From: an uncultured Bacteroidota bacterium
Lineage (GTDB): Bacteria > Bacteroidota > Bacteroidia > Flavobacteriales > Flavobacteriaceae
NCBI GenBank assembly: GCA_902583445.1
Contig: CACHVZ010000002.1
Span: forward strand, 18,191-82,190
Reading direction: 5' to 3'
DNA length: 64,000 bases
Shown here: positions 31,509 through 41,242 of the stretch, in pieces
How the letters are laid out: every line of letters begins with the position of its first letter
Position numbering within the stretch: position 1 is the first letter of the stretch
The notes under the pieces: model-generated
What the model was told of the DNA's origin: nothing
The model's database searches: none
What the model saw: the letters and a program-made list of their open reading frames with translations, nothing else
Position numbers and translations under genes: made by a program

Positions 31509-31762
31509 GAGATCCATTTCATGAATCAATTGGAATTATAGCTGCAATTCTCACAACCTCAGCATTTATACCGCAAGTTTATAAAATATATAAAGAGAAG
31601 AAAGCTCAAGGTGTTTCTCTTTTGATGTACTTAATAATGTTTGTAGGTGTTTTGCTATGGTTAGTATATGGAGTTTTAATAGGTAGCATTGCAATTATAG
31701 TAGCAAACAGTGTTACTGCTGTTCTTCAACTCTTTGTTATTATTTTTAAGTTAAAAAATTGA
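31505..31762 (+). CDS. SemiSWEET / PQ-loop sugar transporter
   Basis: 85 aa; GIIAAILTTSAFIPQVYKIYKEKKAQGVSLLMYL is a SemiSWEET PQ-loop signature. Confidence 0.88.
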   Translation: MRDPFHESIGIIAAILTTSAFIPQVYKIYKEKKAQGVSLLMYLIMFVGVLLWLVYGVLIGSIAIIVANSVTAVLQLFVIIFKLKN

Positions 31763-31812
31763 TAATATTTTTTTCAATTGAACTGTTTATTTAAATTTAT
31801 AAAAAATTAATT

Positions 31813-32523
31813 ATGGACCTACTATATTATTCTGACCTAAGTTATTTATACATTTTAATACCGATAATGTTGCTTAGCTTCTTTATTCAAAATAAGCTAA
31901 AGTCAAAATTTAAAAAATTCTCTCAACAAGCTTTATCAGCAAACTTATCTGGAAAAGAAATTGCTGAGAAAATGTTAAGTGATCATGGTATATATGATGT
32001 TAAAGTTATTTCTGTTAGAGGTCAGTTGACTGATCATTATAATCCCCAAAAAAAGACTGTTAATCTCAGCCAAGGTGTTTATAATGAAAGAAATGCTGCT
32101 GCTGCAGCTGTTGCTGCTCATGAGTGTGGTCATGCCGTTCAACATGCAAAAGGCTATGAATGGTTGCAGATGAGATCAGTATTAGTGCCAATGGTTGGAG
32201 TAACCTCAAATCTTGGAATCTGGATTTTAATTTTAGGAGCTTTTTTAACACAGACATCTCCAGCTTTAGGCAGTGGTCTTGTTAGTTTGGGAATTTTGGG
32301 CTTTGCTTTTGGAACATTATTCAGTTTAGTAACACTTCCTGTTGAATTTGATGCTAGTAAGAGAGCAATATATTGGCTTGAAAGAAAAAGAATAGTAAAT
32401 CAAAGAGAACTTTTACAATCTAAAGAAGCCCTTAACTGGGCAGCAGGCACTTATGTAGTAGCTGCACTGGCTTCAATTGCTAACCTAGTATATCTATGGA
32501 TGAGATTCGGTAGAAGAAATTAA
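31813..32523 (+). CDS. Neutral zinc metallopeptidase (YugP-like)
   Basis: VAAHECGHAVQH zinc motif in a membrane protein; LPVEFDASKRAI typical of the family. Confidence 0.88.
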   Translation: MDLLYYSDLSYLYILIPIMLLSFFIQNKLKSKFKKFSQQALSANLSGKEIAEKMLSDHGIYDVKVISVRGQLTDHYNPQKKTVNLSQGVYNERNAAAAAVAAHECGHAVQHAKGYEWLQMRSVLVPMVGVTSNLGIWILILGAFLTQTSPALGSGLVSLGILGFAFGTLFSLVTLPVEFDASKRAIYWLERKRIVNQRELLQSKEALNWAAGTYVVAALASIANLVYLWMRFGRRN

Positions 32524-33254
32524 CCTTTTAAATATTTTTCAATTGCCATTAACATTGAAGGTGACATTTCAGTGGGTGCCTTGATATCAATTCTAAGATT
32601 TTTTCCAATTGCAGCCTCTTCAGTTGTATTTCCGTAAACAGCAATAAGAGTTTTATTTTGTTTAAAATCAGGAAAATTTTCAAACAGGGATTCTATACCT
32701 AATGGACTAAAAAAAACAAGTACATCATAGTAAACGTCACTTAAATCAGATAAATCTGAAATTACAGTTTTAAAAAGTTGTGCTCTCTGCCATGAAATAT
32801 CAAATGAATCAAGTGTATTTACTATATCTGGATTAAGGCTACCAGAACTTGGAACTAAAAAGTTTTCTTTATGAAATTTAACAAATGTTGCTTCAAGATC
32901 TCTAAAACTATTATTACCTACATATATTTTACGTTTTCTGTAAACCACATATTTTTGAAGATAATAAGCTACTGCCTCAGATTGGCAAAAATATTTAGTC
33001 TGATCTGGAACTTTAAATCTCATTTCTTCAGTAATTCTAAAAAAGTGATCTACAGCATTTCTGCTTGTAAGAACAATGTTATGAAATCTAGAAAAATCAA
33101 TTTTTTGAGCTCTTACTTCCTTTGCAATTAAACCTTCAACATGAATAAATGGCCTATAATCAACTTTGATCTTATACTTTCTATTTAGCCTAGAGTAAGG
33201 AGAATTTCCATTAGTAGGTTCAGGTTGAGAAATAAGAATACTTTTAATACTCAT
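32520..33254 (-). CDS. hemD: Uroporphyrinogen-III synthase
   Basis: ISQPEPTNGNSPYSRL...IVLTSRNAVDHFF...FFSPLGIESLFENFP; same neighbourhood as other Bacteroidota. Confidence 0.85.
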   Translation of the reverse strand: MSIKSILISQPEPTNGNSPYSRLNRKYKIKVDYRPFIHVEGLIAKEVRAQKIDFSRFHNIVLTSRNAVDHFFRITEEMRFKVPDQTKYFCQSEAVAYYLQKYVVYRKRKIYVGNNSFRDLEATFVKFHKENFLVPSSGSLNPDIVNTLDSFDISWQRAQLFKTVISDLSDLSDVYYDVLVFFSPLGIESLFENFPDFKQNKTLIAVYGNTTEEAAIGKNLRIDIKAPTEMSPSMLMAIEKYLKG

Positions 33255-33260
33255 ATTTAC

Positions 33261-33950
33261 TTATTTTAAGGGAATAACAGAATATAACCATATCCAAGGG
33301 GCAAGTTTGAAGGCACAAAGATACAAAATAAAATACATTACTTCTTTTAAATCAATTTTTACGAAATAGCTTAAATAGTTCTTTGTTTGAAAAATAAAAT
33401 GAAAAAATAATAATAATAAAAATGATTTAAATAGATAATTGATTTCGTAGGAGGGATTTAAATTATATATTACAAAATTAAGAAACATCAATAATCCAAT
33501 AATAACATTTATAATAAAGTTTTTATAAAATATAAGCTTGAGCTTAAAGCTTATAAATAATTCTAAAACAAATCTGATTACTAAAAATCTTATGAAAAGA
33601 GTAATCATTATGAGTAAATTAAAATTAAAATAACTCATAAATAAATCATAACTAATTTTATTTGACTTGAGGCCCCCACCTTCATGCCAAGCTCCATAAT
33701 ACGAAATAATCACACCATTAATAAGTAAAAAAAAGAATATGTGGAAATAGTGAAAATAATTAATTAATGATGTCCCTGAGCTTGAAACACTAAGGTCATC
33801 AGAATTGTATGGTAAGAAAATATTACGAAAGTGATAACCAAAACTTCTAAATAAATAAACTAATTTTACTCTTTGAAATATTTGAAATAAATAAAATACC
33901 AATAATAAAATTAGAATAAATAAACTGCTTAAAGCTTGATTTTGAATCAT
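33261..33950 (-). CDS. DUF4271 integral membrane protein
   Basis: 229 aa polytopic protein following hemD-divergent arrangement typical of Bacteroidota. Confidence 0.75.
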   Translation of the reverse strand: MIQNQALSSLFILILLLVFYLFQIFQRVKLVYLFRSFGYHFRNIFLPYNSDDLSVSSSGTSLINYFHYFHIFFFLLINGVIISYYGAWHEGGGLKSNKISYDLFMSYFNFNLLIMITLFIRFLVIRFVLELFISFKLKLIFYKNFIINVIIGLLMFLNFVIYNLNPSYEINYLFKSFLLLLFFHFIFQTKNYLSYFVKIDLKEVMYFILYLCAFKLAPWIWLYSVIPLK

Positions 33951-33958
33951 ATTTAAAA

Positions 33959-33966
33959 CAAAATTA
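33959..33966 (-). promoter_or_regulatory. Candidate -7 element TAATTTTG (minus strand) for DUF4271
   Basis: Exact TAnnTTTG match inside the 36-bp divergent spacer; no convincing -33 element at normal spacing. Confidence 0.25.
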
Positions 33967-33986
33967 TAGAATAACTACTATAAATA

Positions 33987-34709
33987 ATGAAATACAATAG
34001 TTTAATTATTATACCTACATACAATGAAGCAGAAAATATTGAGTTAATAATTAATAAAATTATTAGCATTGATAATTCTAATGACGTGCTTGTTGTTGAT
34101 GATAATTCTCCTGATGGAACCTCTGAAATAGTAAACAATTTAAACAACATTCATGATAGCAGAGTATTTCTTATAAAAAGAGATAAAAAATCTGGACTAG
34201 GTTCTGCTTATAGGACTGGATTTAAATGGGCACTTGACAATAAATATTCTTATATCTTTCAAATGGACGCTGATATGTCACATGACCCAAATGAGATTAA
34301 GAACCTTAAAATTCAATTAACTCAAAATAAATATGATTTTGTTATCGGATCAAGATATATTGAGGGTGTTAGTGTTGTCAACTGGCCTCTGTCTAGAATA
34401 TTTCTTTCATATTTTGCAAACTTATATGTAAGGTCAATTACTTGTATGCCTGTAAAAGATGCAACTTCCGGTTTTGTTGGTTACACTAAAAAAGCACTAA
34501 ATTCAATTGAATTAAGTGAAATAAAATTCAATGGATATGCATTTCAAATTGAAATGAAATTTAAACTTTGGAAAAAAAATTTTAAATTAAAAGAGCATCA
34601 AATAATTTTTGTCAACAGAAAATTAGGTAAATCAAAAATGAATCAGAGTATAATTTTTGAGGCAATTTTTGGAGTTATTAAATTAAAAATTAATTCTTTT
34701 TTTAAGTAA
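33987..34709 (+). CDS. Polyprenol-phosphate mannosyltransferase-like GT2 glycosyltransferase
   Basis: IIPTYNEAENIELII, VVDDNSPDGTSEIV, FQMDADMSHDP, GSRYIEG, GYAFQIEMKFK. Confidence 0.9.
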   Translation: MKYNSLIIIPTYNEAENIELIINKIISIDNSNDVLVVDDNSPDGTSEIVNNLNNIHDSRVFLIKRDKKSGLGSAYRTGFKWALDNKYSYIFQMDADMSHDPNEIKNLKIQLTQNKYDFVIGSRYIEGVSVVNWPLSRIFLSYFANLYVRSITCMPVKDATSGFVGYTKKALNSIELSEIKFNGYAFQIEMKFKLWKKNFKLKEHQIIFVNRKLGKSKMNQSIIFEAIFGVIKLKINSFFK

Positions 34710-34710
34710 A

Positions 34711-36048
34711 ATGGGTAAACTATTAATAAAAAATGCAACCATAATTAATGAAGGAAATAGATTATATGAAGATATACTAATCGAAGGTGATTTAATTGCC
34801 TCGATATCTAAAAAGATACAGATTGATTCAGATACTCAAGTAATTGACGCTCATGGATTAATTCTTATTCCTGGAATGATTGATGATCAAGTGCATTTTA
34901 GAGAACCTGGACTTACACATAAAGGAAATATTTTATCTGAATCGAAAGCTGCTATTGCAGGAGGTGTTACTTCATATATAGAAATGCCAAATACAAGTCC
35001 TAATACTACAACAATTCAGGAGTTCAACAAAAAGATAAGTATTGCATCAATAAATTCATACTCTAATTTCTCTTTTATGTTTGGAGGTACAAATGATAAT
35101 CTAGATGAAATTAAAAAAATAGACCCTACTGAAGTTGCTGGTATCAAACTGTTTCTTGGCTCATCAACAGGAAAAATGTTAATAGATAATTTAAATTCTA
35201 TTGAAAAAATTTTTTCATCAACATCTCTGCCAATATCTGCTCATTGTGAAGATGAGCAAACAATTAGAAATAACTCAAAAAAATATAAAGAAATCTATGG
35301 TGAAGATGTTCCTATGGAGTTTCACCCCAAGATTAGAAGCGAAGAGGCATGTTATAAAAGTTCGAAATATGCCGTTGATCTAGCTAAAAAAACTGGAGCT
35401 AGGCTAAATGTCTTTCATATTTCTACAAGAAAAGAACTTGATCTATTTGAAAATAAACTATCTGTTGATCAAAAGAAATTAACTGCTGAAGTTTGTGCTC
35501 ATCATTTATGGTTTACTGATAAAGACTATAAAAAAATGGGGTCAAAAATTAAATGGAATCCTGCCATAAAATCTCAAAGTGATAAAGATGCACTTTGGAA
35601 TGCAATAAAAGAGGACAAGATAGACATTATAGCTTCAGATCATGCACCTCATACAGAAGTTGAAAAAGAAAACAGTTACTTTAACTGTCCTTCTGGAGGA
35701 CCTATGGTTCAACATACAATTTTATCTTTACTTGAGGAATCACCAAAGTATGGAGTAAGCGTTGAAAAAATTGTAGAAAAAATTGCTCACAACCCATCAA
35801 AGATTTTTAAAATTAAAAAAAGAGGTTTTATCAAAGAGGGATATTATGCAGATATAGTGCTAGTAGATCCTAATTCTCCAACTTTAGTCTCAAAAAAATC
35901 TCTACTTTATAAATGTGGGTGGTCACCGTTTGAAGGTGTAACTTTTAGCTCATCCATTCATTCAACTATTTTAAATGGAAGAGTTGTATATTCCAATGGA
36001 GTAGTAAATGAAACTCCAAATGGTAAAAAACTTGTATTTGACCGATGA
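34711..36048 (+). CDS. pyrC: Dihydroorotase
   Basis: LIPGMIDDQVHFREPGLTHKG; IASDHAPHT; GPMVQH. Confidence 0.92.
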   Translation: MGKLLIKNATIINEGNRLYEDILIEGDLIASISKKIQIDSDTQVIDAHGLILIPGMIDDQVHFREPGLTHKGNILSESKAAIAGGVTSYIEMPNTSPNTTTIQEFNKKISIASINSYSNFSFMFGGTNDNLDEIKKIDPTEVAGIKLFLGSSTGKMLIDNLNSIEKIFSSTSLPISAHCEDEQTIRNNSKKYKEIYGEDVPMEFHPKIRSEEACYKSSKYAVDLAKKTGARLNVFHISTRKELDLFENKLSVDQKKLTAEVCAHHLWFTDKDYKKMGSKIKWNPAIKSQSDKDALWNAIKEDKIDIIASDHAPHTEVEKENSYFNCPSGGPMVQHTILSLLEESPKYGVSVEKIVEKIAHNPSKIFKIKKRGFIKEGYYADIVLVDPNSPTLVSKKSLLYKCGWSPFEGVTFSSSIHSTILNGRVVYSNGVVNETPNGKKLVFDR

Positions 36049-36368
36049 AAAAATATATATTGATACTTATTACACTATTTTTTGGGTGTTCTGATGATAT
36101 TCCTAATAATTTAATTAGTAAGAAAAAAATGGAAAATATTATTTTTGATATTGTAATTTTAAACTCATCAAGTGGTCTTGATTATAAAATTGATAAAAGT
36201 TTCGTAGGAGATGAATTAATTTACAAAAAATATAATATTGATAGTATTCAGTTTTATGAAAGTGAGTTATACTACTCAAGATATCCTAAAATACAATATG
36301 AAATATACTCTAACGTTAAGCTAAGAATTATAAAGTCTATTGATAGTTTAAAAAATAGTAGCCAATGA
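36045..36368 (+). CDS. DUF4296 family lipoprotein
   Basis: Lipobox FFGCSDD; DSIQFYESELYYSRYPKIQYEIY; position after dihydroorotase. Confidence 0.75.
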   Translation: MKKYILILITLFFGCSDDIPNNLISKKKMENIIFDIVILNSSSGLDYKIDKSFVGDELIYKKYNIDSIQFYESELYYSRYPKIQYEIYSNVKLRIIKSIDSLKNSSQ

Positions 36369-37660
36369 AAAAAGATTTTATAAAAGAATTAAAATGGAGA
36401 GGAATGCTACATGACATGATTCCTGGAACTGAAGAACATTTAGAGAAAAATAAAACAATTGGTTATATTGGATTTGATCCAACTTCTGACTCACTCCATA
36501 TTGGAAGTTTAGTTCCAATTTTTATACTAAAACATTTCCAAAATCACGGACATACCCCTATTGTTTTACTTGGTGGGGCTACTGGCATGATTGGTGATCC
36601 CTCCGGTAAATCTGACGAAAGAAATTTACTTGATAAAGAGGTGCTAGATTTTAATGAAAAAAAACTAACTAAACAATTTGAAAAATTTTTAGATTTTAAA
36701 TCAAATAAATCAAACAAGGCCATTTTGGTTAATAATTATAACTGGATGAAAAAGTTCTCTATTATTGATTTTTCTAGGGATATTGGAAAACATATAACAG
36801 TTAATTACATGATGGCCAAAGAGTCAGTAAAAAAAAGAATTTCAAAAGATACGACTCAAGGAATGTCCTTTACTGAATTTACCTATCAACTTATTCAAGG
36901 CTATGACTTTCTTCATTTATATAAAGAAATGAAATGTATGCTACAGATGGGAGGAAGTGATCAATGGGGAAATATAACTACAGGAACCGAATTGATTAAA
37001 AGAAAAGAAAATAAAAAGGTTTTTGCTATGACATGTCCTCTAATTAAAAAATCAGATGGATCAAAATTTGGTAAGTCAGAGGGGGGAAACATATGGTTAG
37101 ATAAAGAAAAAACATCTGTTTATAAGTTTTATCAGTATTGGTTAAATATATCCGATGAAGATGCAGTCAATTATATTAAAGTTTTTACTTTTCTTAGTGA
37201 GCATGAAATTGGAGATTTAATTAATGAACACCAAAAAGATAAGTCAAAAAGACTTCTTCAGAATAAGATTGCAGACTCTATTACATCAATGGTTCATAGT
37301 GAAGATGATTTGCTGAATGCAGTAAAAGCATCAAAGGTGCTTTTTGGAAAATCAAGTAAAGAAGATTTAGAATCTTTAGATGAGAATACTTTTAATGAAA
37401 TTTTTGATGGTGTACCTAGCTCATCAATTGACTCTAAAGAACTTGCTAAAGGAATAAATATTGACATTTTATTGGCAAAGTATACTAATTTTTTAAAATC
37501 AATGGGTGAGGCCAGAAGATCTATAAAAGAAAATTCTATTTCTGTAAATAAAATCAAAGTATCTGAAAATACTTTAGTCTCAAATAAAGATTTAATTAAC
37601 AATAAATATCTGCTACTTCAAAGGGGACGAAAAAACTGTTATTTAGTTATTGTTAAGTAA
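36365..37660 (+). CDS. tyrS: Tyrosyl-tRNA synthetase
   Basis: GFDPTSDSLHIGSLVPI, GGSDQWGNI, KFGKSEGGNIW; C-terminal S4 domain. Confidence 0.97.
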   Translation: MKKDFIKELKWRGMLHDMIPGTEEHLEKNKTIGYIGFDPTSDSLHIGSLVPIFILKHFQNHGHTPIVLLGGATGMIGDPSGKSDERNLLDKEVLDFNEKKLTKQFEKFLDFKSNKSNKAILVNNYNWMKKFSIIDFSRDIGKHITVNYMMAKESVKKRISKDTTQGMSFTEFTYQLIQGYDFLHLYKEMKCMLQMGGSDQWGNITTGTELIKRKENKKVFAMTCPLIKKSDGSKFGKSEGGNIWLDKEKTSVYKFYQYWLNISDEDAVNYIKVFTFLSEHEIGDLINEHQKDKSKRLLQNKIADSITSMVHSEDDLLNAVKASKVLFGKSSKEDLESLDENTFNEIFDGVPSSSIDSKELAKGINIDILLAKYTNFLKSMGEARRSIKENSISVNKIKVSENTLVSNKDLINNKYLLLQRGRKNCYLVIVK

Positions 37661-37731
37661 TCATTTCATGAAAATTAATTTTTTTTTTCAAATTAAGTTT
37701 AAATCGATTAATTCACTAAATTGAATTACTT

Positions 37732-38421
37732 ATGAAAAAAGGTGATATAAAAATACTATGTGTTGACGATGAGCCAGATATTTTAGAAATTCTTAAATAT
37801 AACTTAACAAACGAAGGATATAATGTTTTAACTGCAGTTGATGGAAAATCTGCGATTGAAATAGCGTATAATTTAAATCCAAATCTAATAATTATGGATG
37901 TAATGATGCCTATCATGGATGGAATTGCAGCCTGTGAAAAACTTAGGTCCGATGATAAATTTAATGATACAATAATTATGTTTCTTACCGCAAGAGGAGA
38001 AGATTATTCTCATGTTGCCGCTTATGATGCTGGAGCTGATGATTATGTGACCAAACCTGTGAAACCTAAAGTACTAGTTTCTAAAGTCAAAGGTCTTCTA
38101 AGAAGATTAAAAAAAGTTATTGCCAATGATATTAACGAAATAGTATTTGATAATATTAAAATAGATAGGGAAAAGTATAAAGTTTATATGTCAGATAAAG
38201 TATTAAATCTTCCAAGAAAGGAATTTGAATTGCTTTATCTTCTTGCTGCTAAACCTGATAAAGTTTTTAAGAGGGAAAAAATAATGGAGACAGTCTGGGG
38301 AAGTGAAGTTGTTGTTGGAGATAGAACAATTGATGTACACATAAGAAAATTAAGAGAAAAAGTAGGGGACAAGTATTTTAAAACTGTTAAGGGTGTAGGA
38401 TATAAGTTTGTAATTGAATAA
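37732..38421 (+). CDS. OmpR/PhoB-family response regulator
   Basis: Receiver domain ILCVDDEPDILEIL..LIIMDVMMPIMDG..KP; C-terminal winged helix VVGDRTIDVHIRKLREKVG. Confidence 0.93.
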   Translation: MKKGDIKILCVDDEPDILEILKYNLTNEGYNVLTAVDGKSAIEIAYNLNPNLIIMDVMMPIMDGIAACEKLRSDDKFNDTIIMFLTARGEDYSHVAAYDAGADDYVTKPVKPKVLVSKVKGLLRRLKKVIANDINEIVFDNIKIDREKYKVYMSDKVLNLPRKEFELLYLLAAKPDKVFKREKIMETVWGSEVVVGDRTIDVHIRKLREKVGDKYFKTVKGVGYKFVIE

Positions 38422-39479
38422 TGCTTTCTTTTTTTAAGCTATCATATAACCCACAAGCTTTTAGAGCCTCTTTAATCTTAACTTTATGTGCATTTCTCTT
38501 AGATTTTTTATTCTTTCACTTAATTATATCATCAAATTTTGAAGGATTTAACCAGTTACTCCTTTCTATTGCGTATTATTTAATTCTTTTTTTTATAATA
38601 CGTTATACACTTGAAATATACATAAGACTTTACATAGAAACGGGAGTTAAGAAAGTTTTAGATGAGTTAAATGAAGAAATTCTAAAAGATGGTTATAATG
38701 AAAAAAATCTTGAAAAATTAACTCTTGATTTGATTCAGAAAGCTAGAGAGAGGACCTCTGAAATAAATGTTTTAAAGGATCAAGATAGTTATAGAAGAGA
38801 GTTTCTTGGAAATATTTCACATGAATTAAAAACCCCTCTATTTACGATTCAAGGTTATATACTGACTCTAGTTGAGGGAGCTATCAGAGACAAGAAAGTT
38901 AGAGATAAATATCTAAAAAGAGCTGCAAAAGGGGTTGAAAGATTAATTGCAATTGTTAAAGATCTAGACCTCATTACACAATTTGAATCAGGTATTAAAA
39001 CTGTTGATAAATCAGACTTTAATGTTTTTGATTTAATTGATAATGTGTTTGAATTAATGGAATTTGAATCTGAAAAAAATACTATTTCTCTAAACTATGA
39101 TAAAGATTACTCAGAGCTAATTTTTGTTAATGCTGATCAAGAAAGAATATTGCAAGTTTTAACTAATCTTGTTGTTAATTCATTGAAATATGGTATAAAA
39201 AATGGTTTTACTAAAGTTTCTGTTGAAGATTTTAATAAAGATAAGATATTAGTAAAAGTCTCTGACAATGGCGAAGGTATTGACGAACATCATCTTCCTA
39301 GACTTTTTGAGAGATTTTATCGAATTGATAAAAATCGTTCTAGAAAAAAAGGTGGATCTGGTTTAGGTCTTTCAATTGTTAAGCATATAATTGAAGCTCA
39401 TCAAGAACAAATATTTGTTAAGAGTAAGGTTGGTGTTGGCACTGAATTTTCCTTTACACTTCAAAAATCTAACTCTTAA
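38421..39479 (+). CDS. Sensor histidine kinase (PhoR-like)
   Basis: FLGNISHELKTPLFTIQGY H-box; LTNLVVNSLKYG; VSDNGEGIDEHHLPRLFERFYR; GGSGLGLSIVKH. Confidence 0.93.
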   Translation: MLSFFKLSYNPQAFRASLILTLCAFLLDFLFFHLIISSNFEGFNQLLLSIAYYLILFFIIRYTLEIYIRLYIETGVKKVLDELNEEILKDGYNEKNLEKLTLDLIQKARERTSEINVLKDQDSYRREFLGNISHELKTPLFTIQGYILTLVEGAIRDKKVRDKYLKRAAKGVERLIAIVKDLDLITQFESGIKTVDKSDFNVFDLIDNVFELMEFESEKNTISLNYDKDYSELIFVNADQERILQVLTNLVVNSLKYGIKNGFTKVSVEDFNKDKILVKVSDNGEGIDEHHLPRLFERFYRIDKNRSRKKGGSGLGLSIVKHIIEAHQEQIFVKSKVGVGTEFSFTLQKSNS

Positions 39480-39496
39480 ATTCTTTGTTTAAGTAA

Positions 39497-39814
39497 ATGA
39501 AAAAAGATGATTTTTTTCAAAGAGTTTATCATGTTGTGAGAAGAATACCATACGGTAGAGTTACAACTTATGGCTTAATTGCAATCCACCTAGGATCTTC
39601 TTCAAGTGCACGAACAGTTGGTTGGGCATTAAATGCTAGTCATAGTGATTCTTCAATACCTGCCCATAGAGTTGTAAATAGAAATGGACTTTTAACAGGT
39701 AAACATCATTTTAGAGGTTTTGAATTAATGCGACAATTATTGGAGAGTGAAGGAATAATGGTAGAAGATGATAAAGTATTAGATTTTGAACAAAAGATTT
39801 GGACCCCTAAATAA
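39497..39814 (+). CDS. MGMT-family (alkyltransferase-like) protein lacking the catalytic cysteine
   Basis: RIPYGRVTTYGLIA..ARTVGWAL..IPAHRVVNRNG; the PCHR motif reads PAHR. Confidence 0.88.
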   Translation: MKKDDFFQRVYHVVRRIPYGRVTTYGLIAIHLGSSSSARTVGWALNASHSDSSIPAHRVVNRNGLLTGKHHFRGFELMRQLLESEGIMVEDDKVLDFEQKIWTPK

Positions 39815-39872
39815 TTAGTATTTTCTTAGGTTTTTTAAGTTATTACTTACTAGTATATTTGTAATAAGTTTT

Positions 39873-41000
39873 ATGGAGCTATCAAAAAAAAATATTTCAA
39901 AGACTCTTGAAAAAATTAGTATATCAGGTTCAGATGATAACATAGTTTCATCTGGAGCTATAAAAAATATTCAAGTTTTTGGTGATCAAGTTGATATTGA
40001 TCTATCATTAAGTAATCCAACTCTTCAGGCAAGAAAAAAGCTTGAGGTAGATATAATGAAAATTATTCATAATGAGATTTATGAAAAAGCTAAGATAAAT
40101 ATCAACACAAAAATTGAAAAGGCATCTAATAAAATCTCATCACAATCAAAAAAAATTTCTGGTGTTGATTCAATTATTGCAGTTTCATCGGCTAAAGGTG
40201 GAGTAGGTAAGTCTACTTTAACAATAAATCTTGCTGCTTCTTTAGCAAAAAAAGGATGTAAAGTAGGAATTTTAGATGCAGACATTTATGGTCCATCTGT
40301 ACCAACAATGATGGATGTTGAAGGCTATGTCCCTAAGTCAATCAAAGTTAATGATCAGTCAAAAATTGAACCAATTGAAAGTTACGGTGTTAAAATTATG
40401 TCAATAGGCTTTTTTACAAAGCTTGATCAGGCTGTCGTCTGGAGAGGTCCCATGGCTTCCAAAGCCCTAAACCAAATGATTTTTGATACTAATTGGGGTG
40501 AACTTGATTTTCTGTTTCTAGATCTCCCTCCAGGTACTGGTGATATCCATCTAAGTCTGGTTCAATCACTTCCTATTACAGGATCAATTATTGTTAGTAC
40601 ACCTCAGAATGTAGCTCTTGCAGATGCTAGAAGAGGTATTAAAATGTTCCAACAGGAAAGTATCTCAGTTCCAATTCTTGGATTGGTTGAGAACATGGCA
40701 TATTTTAAAACAGATGACTCTGAAGACAAACATTATATTTTTGGAGAGGATGGAGTTAAATATCTTTCAAAGGACTTAAATATCAATTTTCTAGGAGAGA
40801 TACCCCTAATTAAAAGTCTAAGAGAAGCATCTGACTTTGGAAGACCAGGTTCACTCCAAGAATCGACTGAAGTTTCAGAAATATTTGATAATATTTCAAA
40901 AAATGTAGTTGAGCAGTTATTAAAAAGAAATAAAGAATTACCTCCTACTAAAATTGTAGAAATCACTAACTTAGTTGGATGTTCAGCAGTTAAAAAATAA
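39873..41000 (+). CDS. Mrp/ApbC-family Fe-S carrier ATPase
   Basis: SSAKGGVGKSTLTINLAASLAKKGCKVGILDADIYGPSVPTMM; LDFLFLDLPPGTGDIHLS. Confidence 0.94.
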   Translation: MELSKKNISKTLEKISISGSDDNIVSSGAIKNIQVFGDQVDIDLSLSNPTLQARKKLEVDIMKIIHNEIYEKAKININTKIEKASNKISSQSKKISGVDSIIAVSSAKGGVGKSTLTINLAASLAKKGCKVGILDADIYGPSVPTMMDVEGYVPKSIKVNDQSKIEPIESYGVKIMSIGFFTKLDQAVVWRGPMASKALNQMIFDTNWGELDFLFLDLPPGTGDIHLSLVQSLPITGSIIVSTPQNVALADARRGIKMFQQESISVPILGLVENMAYFKTDDSEDKHYIFGEDGVKYLSKDLNINFLGEIPLIKSLREASDFGRPGSLQESTEVSEIFDNISKNVVEQLLKRNKELPPTKIVEITNLVGCSAVKK

Positions 41001-41242
41001 TGACTAAACTTGAAAATAAAATCTTAGAAGCATTAAATGAAATTAGGCCATATTTAGTTCAGGATGGTGGTGATATTTCACTCTCTTCAATTAGTGGCAA
41101 AAAAGTCAAGGTCAAACTTCATGGTGCTTGTGCTGATTGTAAAGTGAATCAAATGACTCTAAAAAATGGTGTTGAGACAACAATTAAAAAGTACGCACCC
41201 GAGATTGAAGTTGTTGAATCTGTACTTCCTCTTTCTGAATGA
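41000..41242 (+). CDS. NifU-like C-terminal domain Fe-S scaffold
   Basis: LNEIRPYLVQDGGDISL..LHGACADCKVNQMTLKNGVE (CxxC). Confidence 0.93.
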   Translation: MTKLENKILEALNEIRPYLVQDGGDISLSSISGKKVKVKLHGACADCKVNQMTLKNGVETTIKKYAPEIEVVESVLPLSE

